This document shows, one piece after another, positions 48,057 through 61,925 of a DNA stretch of 64,000 nt; the stretch's first letter is position 1; every line of letters starts with the position of its first letter. Source of the stretch: Viola odorata (taxonomy: Eukaryota > Streptophyta > Magnoliopsida > Malpighiales > Violaceae); assembly GCA_963691705.1 (NCBI GenBank), contig OY829541.1, positions 48,690,377-48,754,376 of the forward strand, read 5' to 3'. The translations under genes and the position numbers were made by a program. The notes beneath the pieces are model-generated. The model was not told the origin of the DNA, did not search any database, and worked only from the letters and a program-made list of their open reading frames with translations.

Positions 48057-48674
48057 ACCGAGAGAAAGAGATGGTGAGCGGCGGCGAAGAGAGAGATGAT
48101 CAGGTGCCGCGGTGAGGGTTGATGATGGTGCTGCGGCGGTGAGGAGGGCGAGAGTGAGAGAAGAGGAGAACGAGGCAGCCACGGGAAATGAGAAGGAATT
48201 GGGTTTTTTTTGGTAAGATATACCTGGTGTTTTTGTAATTAAGAAGGATAGCGGGTGATATTTTTGTCCAAAAAATTACTTGTTCCAGCTTCCTGTGTTT
48301 TGGCTCAAAGCGCTTTGCCCACTGCTCCCTGAGGGAGCTTCTGATTTTGGAGGAAACGAAAGGGCAAATGGACCAGAGCTTTTAAAAAGCTCTATTGCAA
48401 AGGTGGTTTACCAAACATCAACCCTTAAACTTTTGGGTTTGAAAAGTGCTTCTCCAAACCAAACCATAACCCAAACCATAACCCCAAAGGGGTACTATAT
48501 GAGCTTGGTTGTGATTTGATATTCAAAATTCCCCTCCAATTTAACAACTCCTGGGCTTTATCTGGGTCTGCAGATCTAATCCAGGCTTATAAAAGGACCC
48601 AAATTACTTAAAAAACCCAAGAAGAAAGCTTCGGAACACGACGATCGAGAGGTCAACAAAGAGCCAAAGCTAGC

Positions 48675-48782
48675 ATGGGAAAGAAAGTTTCCTATTCGAT
48701 ATCATTTTTGTTTTCGCTTTTTATTTTATTAATTAATTTCCTTACTCTTTTTTCAAAAATGATTAATAAAAGCAGAACTTAG
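48675..48782 (+). CDS. Small ORF with TATA box, signal-peptide-like; possible SCPL first-exon relic
   Basis: A TATAAAAGG box (48588-48596) lies 79 bases upstream of an ATG opening a 35-codon frame. Its product is mostly hydrophobic (SISFLFSLFILLINFLTLF), like a signal peptide, then stops. It sits directly between the gene-fragment region and the foldback element, where the 5' end of an SCPL gene might once have been. No downstream mature SCPL sequence follows. Unrecognised; may be only a promoter remnant. Confidence 0.25.
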   Translation: MGKKVSYSISFLFSLFILLINFLTLFSKMINKSRT

Positions 48783-48822
48783 TCAAAAGTCAACTAACAC
48801 AATTGGACTGGATATTGGAAAT

Positions 48823-50314
48823 GGGTTAATGCATTTTAAGGTACCTGTACAATATTTGATTGACTGAATTGGCACCTTCTTTTTTTCTTGCTTTTAAATG
48901 GTACCTCTACTCAACAGGAATGTCACAATTGGTACCTGATAGTAACACCGTCAACGAAGAACCGTTAACCCGCCTACGTGGCATGCCACATCAGCCGCCA
49001 CGTCAGACATGGCTGACGTGTCATGCCACGTCATCCAAATTGAGAAAATAATTTAAAATTTTTAAAAAACTCTGAAAATAATATATTAATTTAAAAAATT
49101 GAGAAAAATATTTTATATTATTTTTAAAAATTCAGAAAAATGTAAAAATCTCAAAAAAATATAAAAATTCCAAAAAAATTATAAATTACAAAAAAAAAAA
49201 TTCTTTTCAGTAATAATAAATAATATAAAATTTAATTAGTCTTATTTATTTTACTCCTTTTTTAAATTTTAGTTTTAGCAATTATTTTGATTTTTGTTTA
49301 CACAAAAAAATAGTTTAAAAATAGTTTAAATTAATTTTCTTACTCCTTAATTTATTTCTTTCTTTTGTTTTCTTTTCCAACCTTTTTTTCTTTTTATTCT
49401 CTTTCTTTTCTTTTCCTTTTCCCTGTATCCCTTATTTCTTTCCCTGAAAATTAAACTTTCGAAGTCTTTTTTTTTTTTTCTTTCTTTCTTCCTCTCATCA
49501 TCTTCTTCCTCACTCTCTTCATCTTTATTTGAAAAAGATTGAAAAATTGGATTTGGGAAATTTGAGATTTTGAAATTGAAATTGAAGGGAGAAAGATTGG
49601 GTGTGAAATTAGAATTAAAATTAATTAATTGATTTGGTGGTTTGATTTTGCAGTGAATTGAATGCAGGGAAATAAAGAAATAAGAAATAAGAAAGAAAAA
49701 AAAAACGAAAAAAAAAGAGAATAAAAGGAAAAGAAAAGAAAGAGAATAAAAGGAAAAAAAGGTTGGAAAAGAAAACGAAAGAAAGAAATAAATTAAGGAG
49801 TAAGAAAATTAATTTAAACTATTTTTTGTGTAAAAAAAATCAAAATAATTGCTAAAACTAAAATTTAAAAAAGGAGTAAAATAAATAAGACCAATTAAAT
49901 TTTATATTATTTATTAGTATTACTGAAAAGAAAACATTTTTTTTGTAATTTATAATTTTTTTTGGAATTTTTATATTTTTTTTGAATTTTTACAATTTTT
50001 CTGAATTTTTAAAAATAATATAAAATATTTTTCTCAATTTTTTAAATTAATATATTATTTTCAGATTTTTTTTTTAAAATTTAAATTATTTTCTCAATTT
50101 GGATGACGTGGCATGACACGTCAGCCATGTCTGACGTGGCGGCTGATGTGGCATGCCACGTAGGCGGGTTAATGGTTCTTCGTTGACGGTGTTACTATCA
50201 GGTACCAATTGTGACATTCCTGTTGAGTAGAGGTACTTTTTAAAAGCAAGAAAAAAAGGAGGTACCAATTCAGTCAATCAAATGTTTTACAGGTACTTTA
50301 AAATGCATTAACCC
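48823..50314. mobile_element. Foldback Mutator-like element, 1,492 bp, 10-bp TSD
   Basis: Two arms of roughly 650 bp are inverted copies of each other around a unique core at about 49,490-49,640. The ends read GGGTTAATGCATTTTAA and its reverse complement. TATTGGAAAT is present on both sides (48813-48822 and 50315-50324), a 10-bp target duplication typical of Mutator-like elements. The arms include a CCACGTCAG/CATGCCACGT-rich GC block, AT-rich repeats and long pyrimidine/purine tracts. They are nearly identical, with a few substitutions and indels, so insertion looks fairly recent. No transposase frame. A transcript through it would fold into a very long hairpin. It ends 265 bp before the SCPL-B start codon. 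Confidence 0.93.
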
Positions 50315-50506
50315 TATTGGAAATTAGGGACATGGGCTGTCCCATCGTAATAAAAACAAGTCTCTTTCTTTCCTTTTCTTTGTTTTTTAGTGAATGGAGT
50401 AGAGGTGAATACCTATTTTTAGTGAACGGACATGGGCTGGTCCCATCATAATCGATTAAGTTGCAACTCAGTGATAGAAAATATGAGGTTTGTAAGTTTA
50501 CATTAA

Positions 50507-53189
<2,683 letters not shown>

Positions 53190-53812
53190 ACAATGTTGTA
53201 CCTACATCTACTTATTAATTACTCTTTTGCCTTTGATTAATGTAAAAAATTGCCTCTTTTCTTTTCCTGATTCAATAATTATGCTATGATGGACGTGCTC
53301 AGATTATAATGTGTTAATAAATAGTGACAATAGCGAAATGGGTGTGGATTTTTACCATCGAAGATCCCACCCACTTCATCTTCTCTGTCCTTACTTTTCC
53401 TCGTAATAAACCACACTTTACACTGCATCAACACTAATGCATCGAATCCATTAAATTTGCTCAACGGGAGTTGTATTAGGATGGGTGCTTGTATCACATA
53501 TTCTAATAAAGTGGGCATAAACTGAAATCAATTTCATAACCCTAATATTCTACAAGAAGAAGAAAAAATATAATATAAAAATCCTGACAGTATGGATACA
53601 TAGGTTTTACCTCCAGAGTCAAACAATGGAGGATGAACAATGTCGCCGGCTAAAAGTACTTTCACCCAAAATCTAATATAAACACTCCTGTTTCTTGGCA
53701 CGGTGTAAAACAATCTGTTTCCTTGGCGAAGAAAACTATTCCTTTTAACGTCTTATAGATAGATTTCTGCATTTGGCCGGTCACTTGCTAACAATTGGGC
53801 AATCAAGCACCA

Positions 53813-56444
53813 ATGAAGTCCGATTCGTGGATAGTTATCACCTTGACATGCGCAATTTTTGCACAAATCTGCAGAGCAACGCGTCCTTATGCCCTACAAG
53901 ATGATGAAATTCTGAGTTTACAAGGGCAACCAGCAGTGAGTTTCAAGCAATATGGAGGGTACATTAGTGTTGATGATAAGCAAGATCGGGCTCTTTTCTA
54001 TTACTTTGTTGAAGCAGAGTCAAATCCTGACACTAAACCTCTAGTCCTGTGGCTAAATGGAGGTGACCAATAAATAACCATTCAATTCTCAGTTTTTTCA
54101 TATGAAATTATTTTGACAGTAGTATCTGCTGATGACAACGAATCCATAAGACTAGGGTTCTAGTCTCACCTCTGCCTGTTCTGTTTTTGATGAATTACAG
54201 GACCAGGGTGTTCTTCTCTTGGAACAGGGGCATTTTATGAGCATGGCCCCTTCCGAGCAAGTGGGGTGGACACATTAACTAAAAATGACTATAGTTGGAA
54301 TAAAGGTAAGAGACCCAATTTTAATTATTTTTTTCCTGTTCAATCTCTTAATTAAAAATCACCATCAATAAACAGAATTATCTTTAGTTTAATCCTTTGT
54401 TTTTCTTGCAGAAGCAAACATGTTGTACTTAGAATCGCCAGCGGGGGTTGGTTACTCTTATTCTGCTATACTTCCTTCTACACTCTTGTCAATGACACCA
54501 TCACAGGTCAAGCTATTTCCTTTTTTTCCCCATTATCTTGTTCTGCAAAACAACAAATTGATCTTGTAGTTCTTGTTTTTTTTTTCTGGGTTTAGCACAA
54601 GACAACTTCAAGTTCGTGGAGGAGTGGTTTCTGAAATATCCAGAGTACAACAACAGAGATTTCTACATCACTGGAGAGAGTTATGCAGGTTTTTATACAT
54701 CTACATTTACAGGTTCTGTTCTAAAAATAACTTTTGCTCATCTTTTACACTGACATTTAAAAATTCCTGACAGGTCATTACGTTCCACAACTAGCTGATC
54801 TCATTGTAAAATCCGGACTGAAATTGAATTTGAAGGGCATAGCTGTGAGAATTTGCACTTTTTCTCACAGAACAATTACCTGCTAAGAACAATTTATCCG
54901 TTACAAATATGATTAGCTCCAAGCCAGTAACTGGTCGCTGATTTTTGTATTGCAGCTAGGAAATGCTCTGTTGGAGTTCGAAACAAACTTAAATGCGGCG
55001 GATGAATTTTTTTGGAGTCATGGGTTGACATCAGATTCTACTTACAAACTTGCACAAAACATTTGCAACAATTCCAGGATGTGGAGAGAGCAGTTTGCTG
55101 GTCCACTTTCACCAGCTTGTTCAAAGATTAACGATTTACTTAATCAAGAAATTCCTCAAGCACTCGATGGTTACGACGTAACATTAGACAGTTGTGTATC
55201 ATCATCATCATCATCTGGTCCTGGTAAATCACAATTGGCATCCATGATGAAGAACCCACTAATAAGGCCAATGATTCATTCCTTTTCAGCCACTGATCTC
55301 AATCAAACTGTAAGAAACTTAATTAATTAGTAATATTTCTGAAAGACAACTACAAATTAGTCCCCGGATTAACAAATCCGAAACTCAATTTATAGCTCAA
55401 GCATAACTACAAATATTTTGTTGATTTGTGTTGTTGCAGAAAGGAAATGAGAACATAGACCTTTGTGAAGCAGACAAAGTTTATGCTTATTTGAATAATA
55501 AAGCGGTGCAGCAAGCGTTTCACGCCAAGCTAGTTGGAGTCACAGGATGGCATTCTTGTGAGGGGTAATTAACAATTTTGTTTTAATTTATTTTTATAAA
55601 AAAAGAGCGGTAATGGGTGTTGATACGAGATCTCAATTACATTCTTAAGAGAGTCAATTCAGATCAGGCTGGTGAAACAGACCAGCAAGCACCAACCCCA
55701 GTCAATTGACTAGAAAAAAATCTGATTTGATCGAATTTGGTCAAAACTTGGGAAACAAATCATCAAAACCGTAATTGATTTAATTTCAAGTTGGATTTTT
55801 TTGTCTAATCCAAGAAAATTCTAACTGGATTTTTCAACAATGTTTTATCGTAGGATACCTGTGAATTATGATAGGCGAAATTTGGAGATACCAACAATCG
55901 GTGTGGTTGGCTCATTGGTCAGCTCAGGCATTCCAGTGCTAATATACAGCGGAGATCAAGATTCGGTTATTCCATTAAGTGGGAGCAGGACTTTGGCAGA
56001 TGCCTTGGTAGAACAATTGAATTTGAATACCACCGTACCATACCGAGCTTGGTTCCTAGACAAACAGGTTAGCTCGCCCGTTTATGCTTGTTTATGTTTT
56101 TCGACATTGCTAGCCTTTCTGTTTATAAGAGTTTGACATATTAGACCCTCTACTTATATTTCACCGGTACTTTTGAACCTCTTGCTGGCATGACACGCCT
56201 GAAAGTATCGGATATGTCAGGCAGAGGGACTTGGCAGGTCGAAGAGTCAAAAGTGCAGTTTTTTATTACTTGTATGCTTATGTTTGGGTTGCAGATCGGA
56301 GGATGGACACAGGTTTATGGTGATAACATCCTAACATTTGCCAGTATTAGAGGTGCTGGTCATCTGGCTCCATTCTCGTCTCCTGAAAGATCACTAGCAC
56401 TGTTTTCAGCTTTTTTGACAGGGAAACCTCTACCAGCTGCATAA
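53813..56444 (+). pseudogene. SCPL-C: serine carboxypeptidase-like gene with one-base deletion in exon 3
   Basis: Exons by comparison with SCPL-B: 53813-54062, 54201-54305, 54412-54506, 54596-54688, 54774-54844, 54956-55309, 55440-55564, 55854-56067 and 56295-56444. Signal peptide, WLNGG/PGCSS, GESYAG, SGDQDSVIPLSG and RGAGHLAPF are all recognisable. Exon 3 is 95 bases where the others have 96: TCTGCTATACTTCC replaces TCTGCTAATACTTCC, so everything after the YSYSA stretch is out of frame, including the catalytic Ser. Exons 8 and 9 are joined without an intron (CTAATATACAGCGGAGATC), a clean intron loss, and the frame there is open. SLQGQ replaces SLPGQ in exon 1. All other exons are in good condition, so inactivation (or an assembly error) is recent. 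Confidence 0.87.
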
Positions 56445-57279
56445 TTTCTACTCCTCTCTTCCAACAACTGGAATTAGAAATCCGAATAATCTTACCCATT
56501 ACAATTTTACTGTTTTACAATTGCCCAAAGGTTGTATTTAGCTATAATAAAATAAAATAACGATCGGTGTGTGAGTGGTTTGACACTTTTATTAAAAAAA
56601 AAAAAAATTTTTCGGCACTCATGACCCATCAGGTCTGATACTTATAGTGAATACCCAAAAATATAAGATTTGAACTGGGCTTAGTTTTGTGTGCTTCGGC
56701 CCATCAGGTCTGATACTATTTTTTGGCAGCTTGACTGACTGTCTGACTTTAAAGCCCAAATATATTTGGGCCTCGGCCCGTTATGCAATCAACTTGCCGA
56801 TTTACTCTCAAAAAAAAAACATTTGACAAGGGAGGTGCATGCGGCGAAGGTGCAACCAACGACAAGTCAAACCTTCTACCATTAGAAGAAAATTCTGTCC
56901 TATAAATTGAAGAGGCTGCTAAAATGAATAAAACAATATTAAGAACATTCAACCATAGAAACATATGACGCTTTTCACTTAGAAATGGACAGCATTCTCG
57001 CCAAGAATCGGTCATAGAACTATAGTGACCAGTAAGAATTGGACATCTGCAATCAGTCACCTTCAACAATCAAAATGAGCATTTGTAATTCAACGGTACT
57101 TCATGCAAATTACTTAGGGAGAATATGTTTCGAGTTCGAAGTTTACAAACGAAGTAAAGTTGTACAAGTCAAATTGGTCAATAAGTCAAGTAGCATTAGT
57201 CTTTTGATGAGGCCATTTATACTAAATTTGTGTTTGGAATAATTAGATTGATCCATTGTTCTGTGATCTGTAAAATACC
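56445..57279. other. Spacer between SCPL-C and SCPL-D
   Basis: 3' flank of SCPL-C followed by SCPL-D promoter. GTGAGTGGTTTGACACTTTTATT plus an A-tract at 56,568-56,605 looks like a tRNA-derived SINE A-box region (its first 20 bases are GTGAGTGGTTTGACACTTTT). CCCATCAGGTCTGATACT occurs twice (about 56,625 and 56,700). Part of the 3' flank recurs upstream of the SCPL-E relic. No coding frame seen. Confidence 0.4.
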
Positions 57280-59990
57280 ATGAAGTCTAAATGGCTGAAA
57301 ATCACCGTTTTAACAATATGTGCAATTTTGGTCCAAATATGCAGAGCAACGCACCACTACATCCCAGAAGATGATGAAATTCTGAGTTTGCCAGGGCAGC
57401 CAGCAGTAAATTTCAAGCAATATGGAGGGTACATTCCTGTAGATGAGAAGCAAGATAGGGCTCTCTTTTATTATTTGGTTGAAGCAGAATCAAATCCAGA
57501 TTCTAAGCCTTTACTCCTCTGGCTAACTGGAGGTAGGAAAATTTCTTATTTTTATTTTCACATAAAAGTTCTTGCTTTTTCGATTCTTATTTTAAGTCTG
57601 AACTACAAATATCTGTAAGTTTACTGGATTAGTTCTGTAAGGAATAAAGAGCTCTCCGCAAGAATCGAACTTATGACCTCTTTATTAAGGGATGCAAGTG
57701 TGTTTTTCCTGATTGCTTTAAGGCTTAACAATGATGGATAGTTATAAACCAGAACCAAATCATTTACAGAAAATTCCAATACATTATAATGTTTGGTTTC
57801 TGGTTTATCAATTGCAGGGCCAGGATGTTCTTCTGTTGCAATAGCGTTCACTTCTCATGGCCCCTTCAGACCAAGTGGAGGAAGTAATTTAATCAGACAT
57901 AATTACAGTTGGAATGGAGGTGATCACCCGTCTCATATTTTGGTTTCTTGTAAGAAAATCAACTTCAAATGAGTCATCTTAATTTAATCCTCTGTTTTTT
58001 CTTGCAGAAGCAAACATGTTGTTCTTGGAATCACCAGCTGGGGTTGGTTTCTCTTACTCTGCCAATCCTTCTTTCTACCAGAATGTCAATGACACAATCA
58101 CAGGTTTTAAGATGTTTTTCCCAATATCACTTCTTTTCTGCATAAATTCTCTGACTCATCATCATCATCACTCTTCCAAGACTGACATATATTTCTGTTT
58201 AGCACAAGATAATCTCAAGTTTCTGGAGCAGTGGTTTCTCAAATATCCAAAGTACAAGAACAGAGATTTTTATGTTGGTGGAGAGAGCTATGCAGGTATA
58301 CTAATTTATAGTCTCTGGTTAGGATGCACTTCCAGTCTGGTTCAATTCCGGAGTAATTACCTGTTGTGAGCACTGTACACTAATTGTGATTACCGACCCA
58401 TGCGATTAATTGTGATTCCGACCTGAATCTTATTAATTCTTTGTTCCTGACAGGTCATTTTGTGCCACAACTGGTTCAACTCCTTGTGAAATCAGGACTC
58501 AATTTCAATTTGAAAGGCATAGCTGTGAGTATTAGTACTACATATATTACCCACAAGCAATTCTGAACTCTGAATTCTGAAAGATTACACCTGCTCCTCT
58601 CATTATATTGTTATTAATTAAATTTGTTTTTTTGGGTTGTAAGATAGGAAACCCTCTGCTGGAATATGATACAGATACTCAAGCGGAAGCTGAATTCTTC
58701 TGGACTCATGGAATGATATCAGATTCCACTTACAAACTCATGAATTCAATTTGCAACAACACCCAGTTCTGGAGAGAAAATATTATTACCAGGAACCTTT
58801 CACCAGCTTGCCTACAGATAAACTCCACACGTGCACAGGAAATTCCTGCTTCCCTTGATCTCTTTGACGTGACAGGAGAGACCTGTTTATCATCGTCCGG
58901 TCATGAATCACAATCAGATGTGCCTAATCACAAGCACCATGTAAGAATTTTTCTTTTTTTTGTGGTACGAACATAGTTAGTCTTAGTTTATGGATTTTGG
59001 TAAACGAAAAAGAAAACAGAGAGTGACTTGTCTTGGTTGGTATGGTGCAGAAAGGTTCTGATGAGAACATAGATGTTTGTGTGCTACAAAAAGCTTCTGA
59101 ATATTTGAACAGAGAAGATGTCAGGAAAGCTATGCATGCCCAGCTTATTGGAGCCACCAAATGGGAATTTTGCAACGGGTAGGTTTTTTTTTTCCAAAGT
59201 AAATTTAAAATATTTTACTGATGTGGTAGCATTTTGAAATTAATTACCTGTAAATATTTTTGAGGTCGGAACTAGTGAGACCTAACTTCAAGTTCTAGGC
59301 CGTATGGTTTCGTATAAGCACGGTCAACCTCTAAATGGAATACTACTTTGACACAGTGTTATGTGCACCATTGTTGTAGGATCGTGAATTATGATCTCCG
59401 GAATCTTGAGATACCCACGATCGATGTGGTTGGGTCATTGGCGACTTCAGGCATTCGGGTGCTAATTTACAGGTTTGTCCATAAATTCCTCGCCGATATT
59501 AATTTCAAGTTGATTATGTTATTGATTGTTGCTAAACGAGTTTAATTGACAGTGGAGATCAAGATTCTCGCGTTGCATTTAAAGGGACCAGAGGTTTGTT
59601 AGATGGATTGGCAAAACGACTGCGTTTGAATACTACAGTTCCATACAGAGCTTGGTTTGTAGACAAGCAGGTTAGCCTAGTATTTAATTAATTATGTGGT
59701 TTATTTAATATTAGCTGCTAGAAACCGTATCGCTAACATTTTTTACAAACAAACCGAGAAAGGTCAAAAAGTATCGCTGAAATAATATAAGTAGAAAGAA
59801 CTCGATGTATTATAAATTTTACATAATTATTTGATCATCGCAGGTTGGAGGATGGACACAAGTTTACGACCATACCTTAACATTTGCCACTATTAGAGGA
59901 GGTGGCCACATTGCCCCATCTACATCTCCCAAGAGAGCACTAGCATTATTCTCTGCATTTCTAGCTGGGACACCTCCACCAAAAGCATAA
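57280..59990 (+). CDS. SCPL-D: intact serine carboxypeptidase-like protein with altered substrate-binding residues
   Basis: 465 residues from ten in-phase exons: 57280-57532, 57818-57919, 58008-58103, 58203-58295, 58454-58524, 58644-58940, 59051-59178, 59380-59472, 59553-59670 and 59844-59990. Signal peptide with [16 protein letters not shown]. Catalytic Ser179 (GGESYAG), Asp380 ([10 protein letters not shown]) and His439 ([10 protein letters not shown]) remain. Two normally conserved positions differ: WLNGG is WLTGG (Thr83), and [11 protein letters not shown] of SCPL-B is [10 protein letters not shown], one residue shorter and without the Glu. In yeast carboxypeptidase Y the matching Asn51 and Glu65 help hold the substrate's terminal carboxylate. 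WLTGG or WLSGG is, as I recall, common in plant SCPL acyltransferases. SVIPLSG around the catalytic Asp is also changed to SRVAFKG. Possibly a neofunctionalised enzyme rather than a standard carboxypeptidase; this is inference. Confidence 0.9.
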
Positions 59991-60341
59991 ACAATTCTCA
60001 TCTCTAATTTGATTGTACTAGTTAATTAATTCCATGTTATTTACCCCACCAATTAATAATAAAGATGAGATTGTATTCTAATTTATATCTACAAATTCTA
60101 AAATTATGTACTATTTCTGGGTATTGCAGCATCGTATGTCACTACAACATACTATTCTAAAAATCAGGCGTTCTGCGATTATATTACATACTTTTCATAA
60201 ATAATACTAAAATCATACAAAATATTAACTTTCAAATAATTTTTAACCTATAAAAATAAATTATTAAGAAACCAATCAAGTAAAAATGAAACTAACCTCG
60301 GTAACTAGTGATGAGTGACATTGTAATTATTTCAAGGAGGG

Positions 60342-60941
60342 TATAAAAGGATGATCACTGTATCAATACACCAAGAGACAAAGCAATGGCATCATTTCTT
60401 CTTGTAGTGATTCTAATGCATCGTCATCATTGCACAAGTTTGTGGAGGACAAATTGGACAATTGACCAAAGCTTGTATTTAGTTATGATAAGATAACTGT
60501 TGGCGTGAGTGACGTGACACTCTCATCAAAATTGCAAAATCGGGATTCGATGAGCATAAATACTTGTAATTAGGTAATGTCTCTCAACAGTCGCTACTAC
60601 CTATATTTTACAAACCCCAGACAAAATGTTGCAGCATAGATCAAGATTCTCGCATTCCATATACTTGATAGATTGGCAAAGGCCAAAGCAACTGAATTTG
60701 AATACTACTGTTGGTTCCTAGATAAACAGGTTAACTAGCCTATTAATGATTCTTTTTTATTATTATTATTATAATTTTTCAAAAATTGTTTGTTTAATTG
60801 TTTGGTTTCTGCAGGTCGGTGGATGGACAGCAGTTTATGGTGATAACATTTGCAACCATTAGAGGAGGTGGTCACCTTCCTGAGAGATCATTTGCATTGT
60901 TTTCAGCTTTTCTAGCAAGAACACCACCGCTACAAGTATAA
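60342..60941 (+). pseudogene. SCPL-E: scrambled serine carboxypeptidase-like relic
   Basis: A TATAAAAGG box (60342-60350) and an ATG at 60386 begin a signal-peptide-like piece, and GCACAAGTTTGTGGAGG resembles the SCPL-C exon 1 text GCACAAATCTGCAGAGC. Homology then jumps: about 60,459-60,540 resembles the 3' flank of SCPL-C, about 60,636-60,729 is a decayed exon 9 (ATCAAGATTCTCGCATTCC, TTGAATACTACTG), and 60,815-60,941 is a decayed exon 10 (TCGGTGGATGGACAGCAGTT; histidine motif as RGGGHLPERS with a deletion). Exons 2-8 are missing. Not functional. Confidence 0.8.
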
Positions 60942-61925
60942 GCAATTAGCATAAAGTAATGCCATTTCTATTGCTCTGCATGTCTCAATCCTTTGGAATT
61001 CAGGATATAAATACTTATGGTGTTTGTTTGTAAATGTTTACCTTTTCTCATCTATCAAATGTGCCAATCTCTAAGTGGTTATCTCAATTAATAAATAAAG
61101 AGTTACTTTTATTCTCCTTTACCTTTAGGTTTAAATAAATGGATGTGGTTCGTATCAGTGGTTTTATATTCTCGTTCGTTAAATAAGAGATTGCATGTTC
61201 GATCTTTGTATATAAAAAAATTACTTATCGTGATAAATTTCTCTTAATGGGTCACTCGATGCGAACAAGATTAGTTTTAGGATAAATTTAGTAAATTTAG
61301 AAATACACACGATTCTAATCTTAGAAAAAGAAAAAGAAAAAGTAATTTCCAAACATTATTTGGCCATCAGATGGTAGCCAACTACCACTACTCGGGTAAC
61401 TTACGATCAAATTTCAGTAAGTTTATTAACAATTGTAATAATTTTCCATCAAATTCTAATAACCTTCATCTCTAATCTGGGGCAAAAAGGGGGAGAAAAA
61501 AATAGATTGAAAGGCAAGGCCCACACGGCAGGCTGATTTCTAATTTCTGAACACTGATGTTAACATGAAACAGAGATCATATTCTGCAACTTCAGTAACA
61601 AGAAACTCCACAAATCATATCATATCAGACTCAAATTCAAGGACCACATTCCATAATTGTCAGATTTTTCCAAATATAGAGTAACAAACTACCCTTTTGC
61701 AACTACTATACATAACTAGATTAGGCAATTAAGCAATTAATGATGAACTCTTCATTAAATTAGTGGCAGTGATTAAGATTTCGTTAAAATCATGATTAGC
61801 CACAGCAGATCATGACCCATATGGGCCACTTCACTCCTATATTAACCCCCAACAACTACAAAATTGATGATCAGAAAGTTTTACCATTTCTTCTGCAGAA
61901 AGCTCTGGTTCCCTCAAGAGTCAAG
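60942..61925. other. Spacer between SCPL-E relic and HMA gene
   Basis: AT-rich DNA. Around 61,150-61,215 a TATCAGTGG ... GCATGTTCGATC pair resembles A and B boxes of a tRNA-derived SINE. The last few hundred bases are the promoter and leader of the HMA-domain gene. Nothing else supported. Confidence 0.35.

Larger units (their letters stand above)
44600..48520. mobile_element. Putative gene-fragment-carrying DNA element (~3.9 kb)
   Basis: An element-like region holding exon fragments of two unrelated genes in the same orientation, an AT-rich repeat block and a 22-bp minisatellite. Both edges contain AAGTG/AACACTT-rich, GTTTGGTAAAC-type sequence in opposite orientation (for example GTTTGGTAAACATTTC near 44,733 and GTTTACCAAACATC near 48,408). 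This resembles the subterminal parts of plant DNA transposons. Exact termini and a target duplication were not found, so boundaries are approximate and the mobile-element call is inference. Confidence 0.4.

Noticed and set aside
47880..48182. 100-codon minus-strand frame starting MAASFSSSLTLALL
   Set aside because: Resembles a plastid transit peptide at first, but most of it is a 22-bp minisatellite read in shifting frames. Kept only as a repeat.
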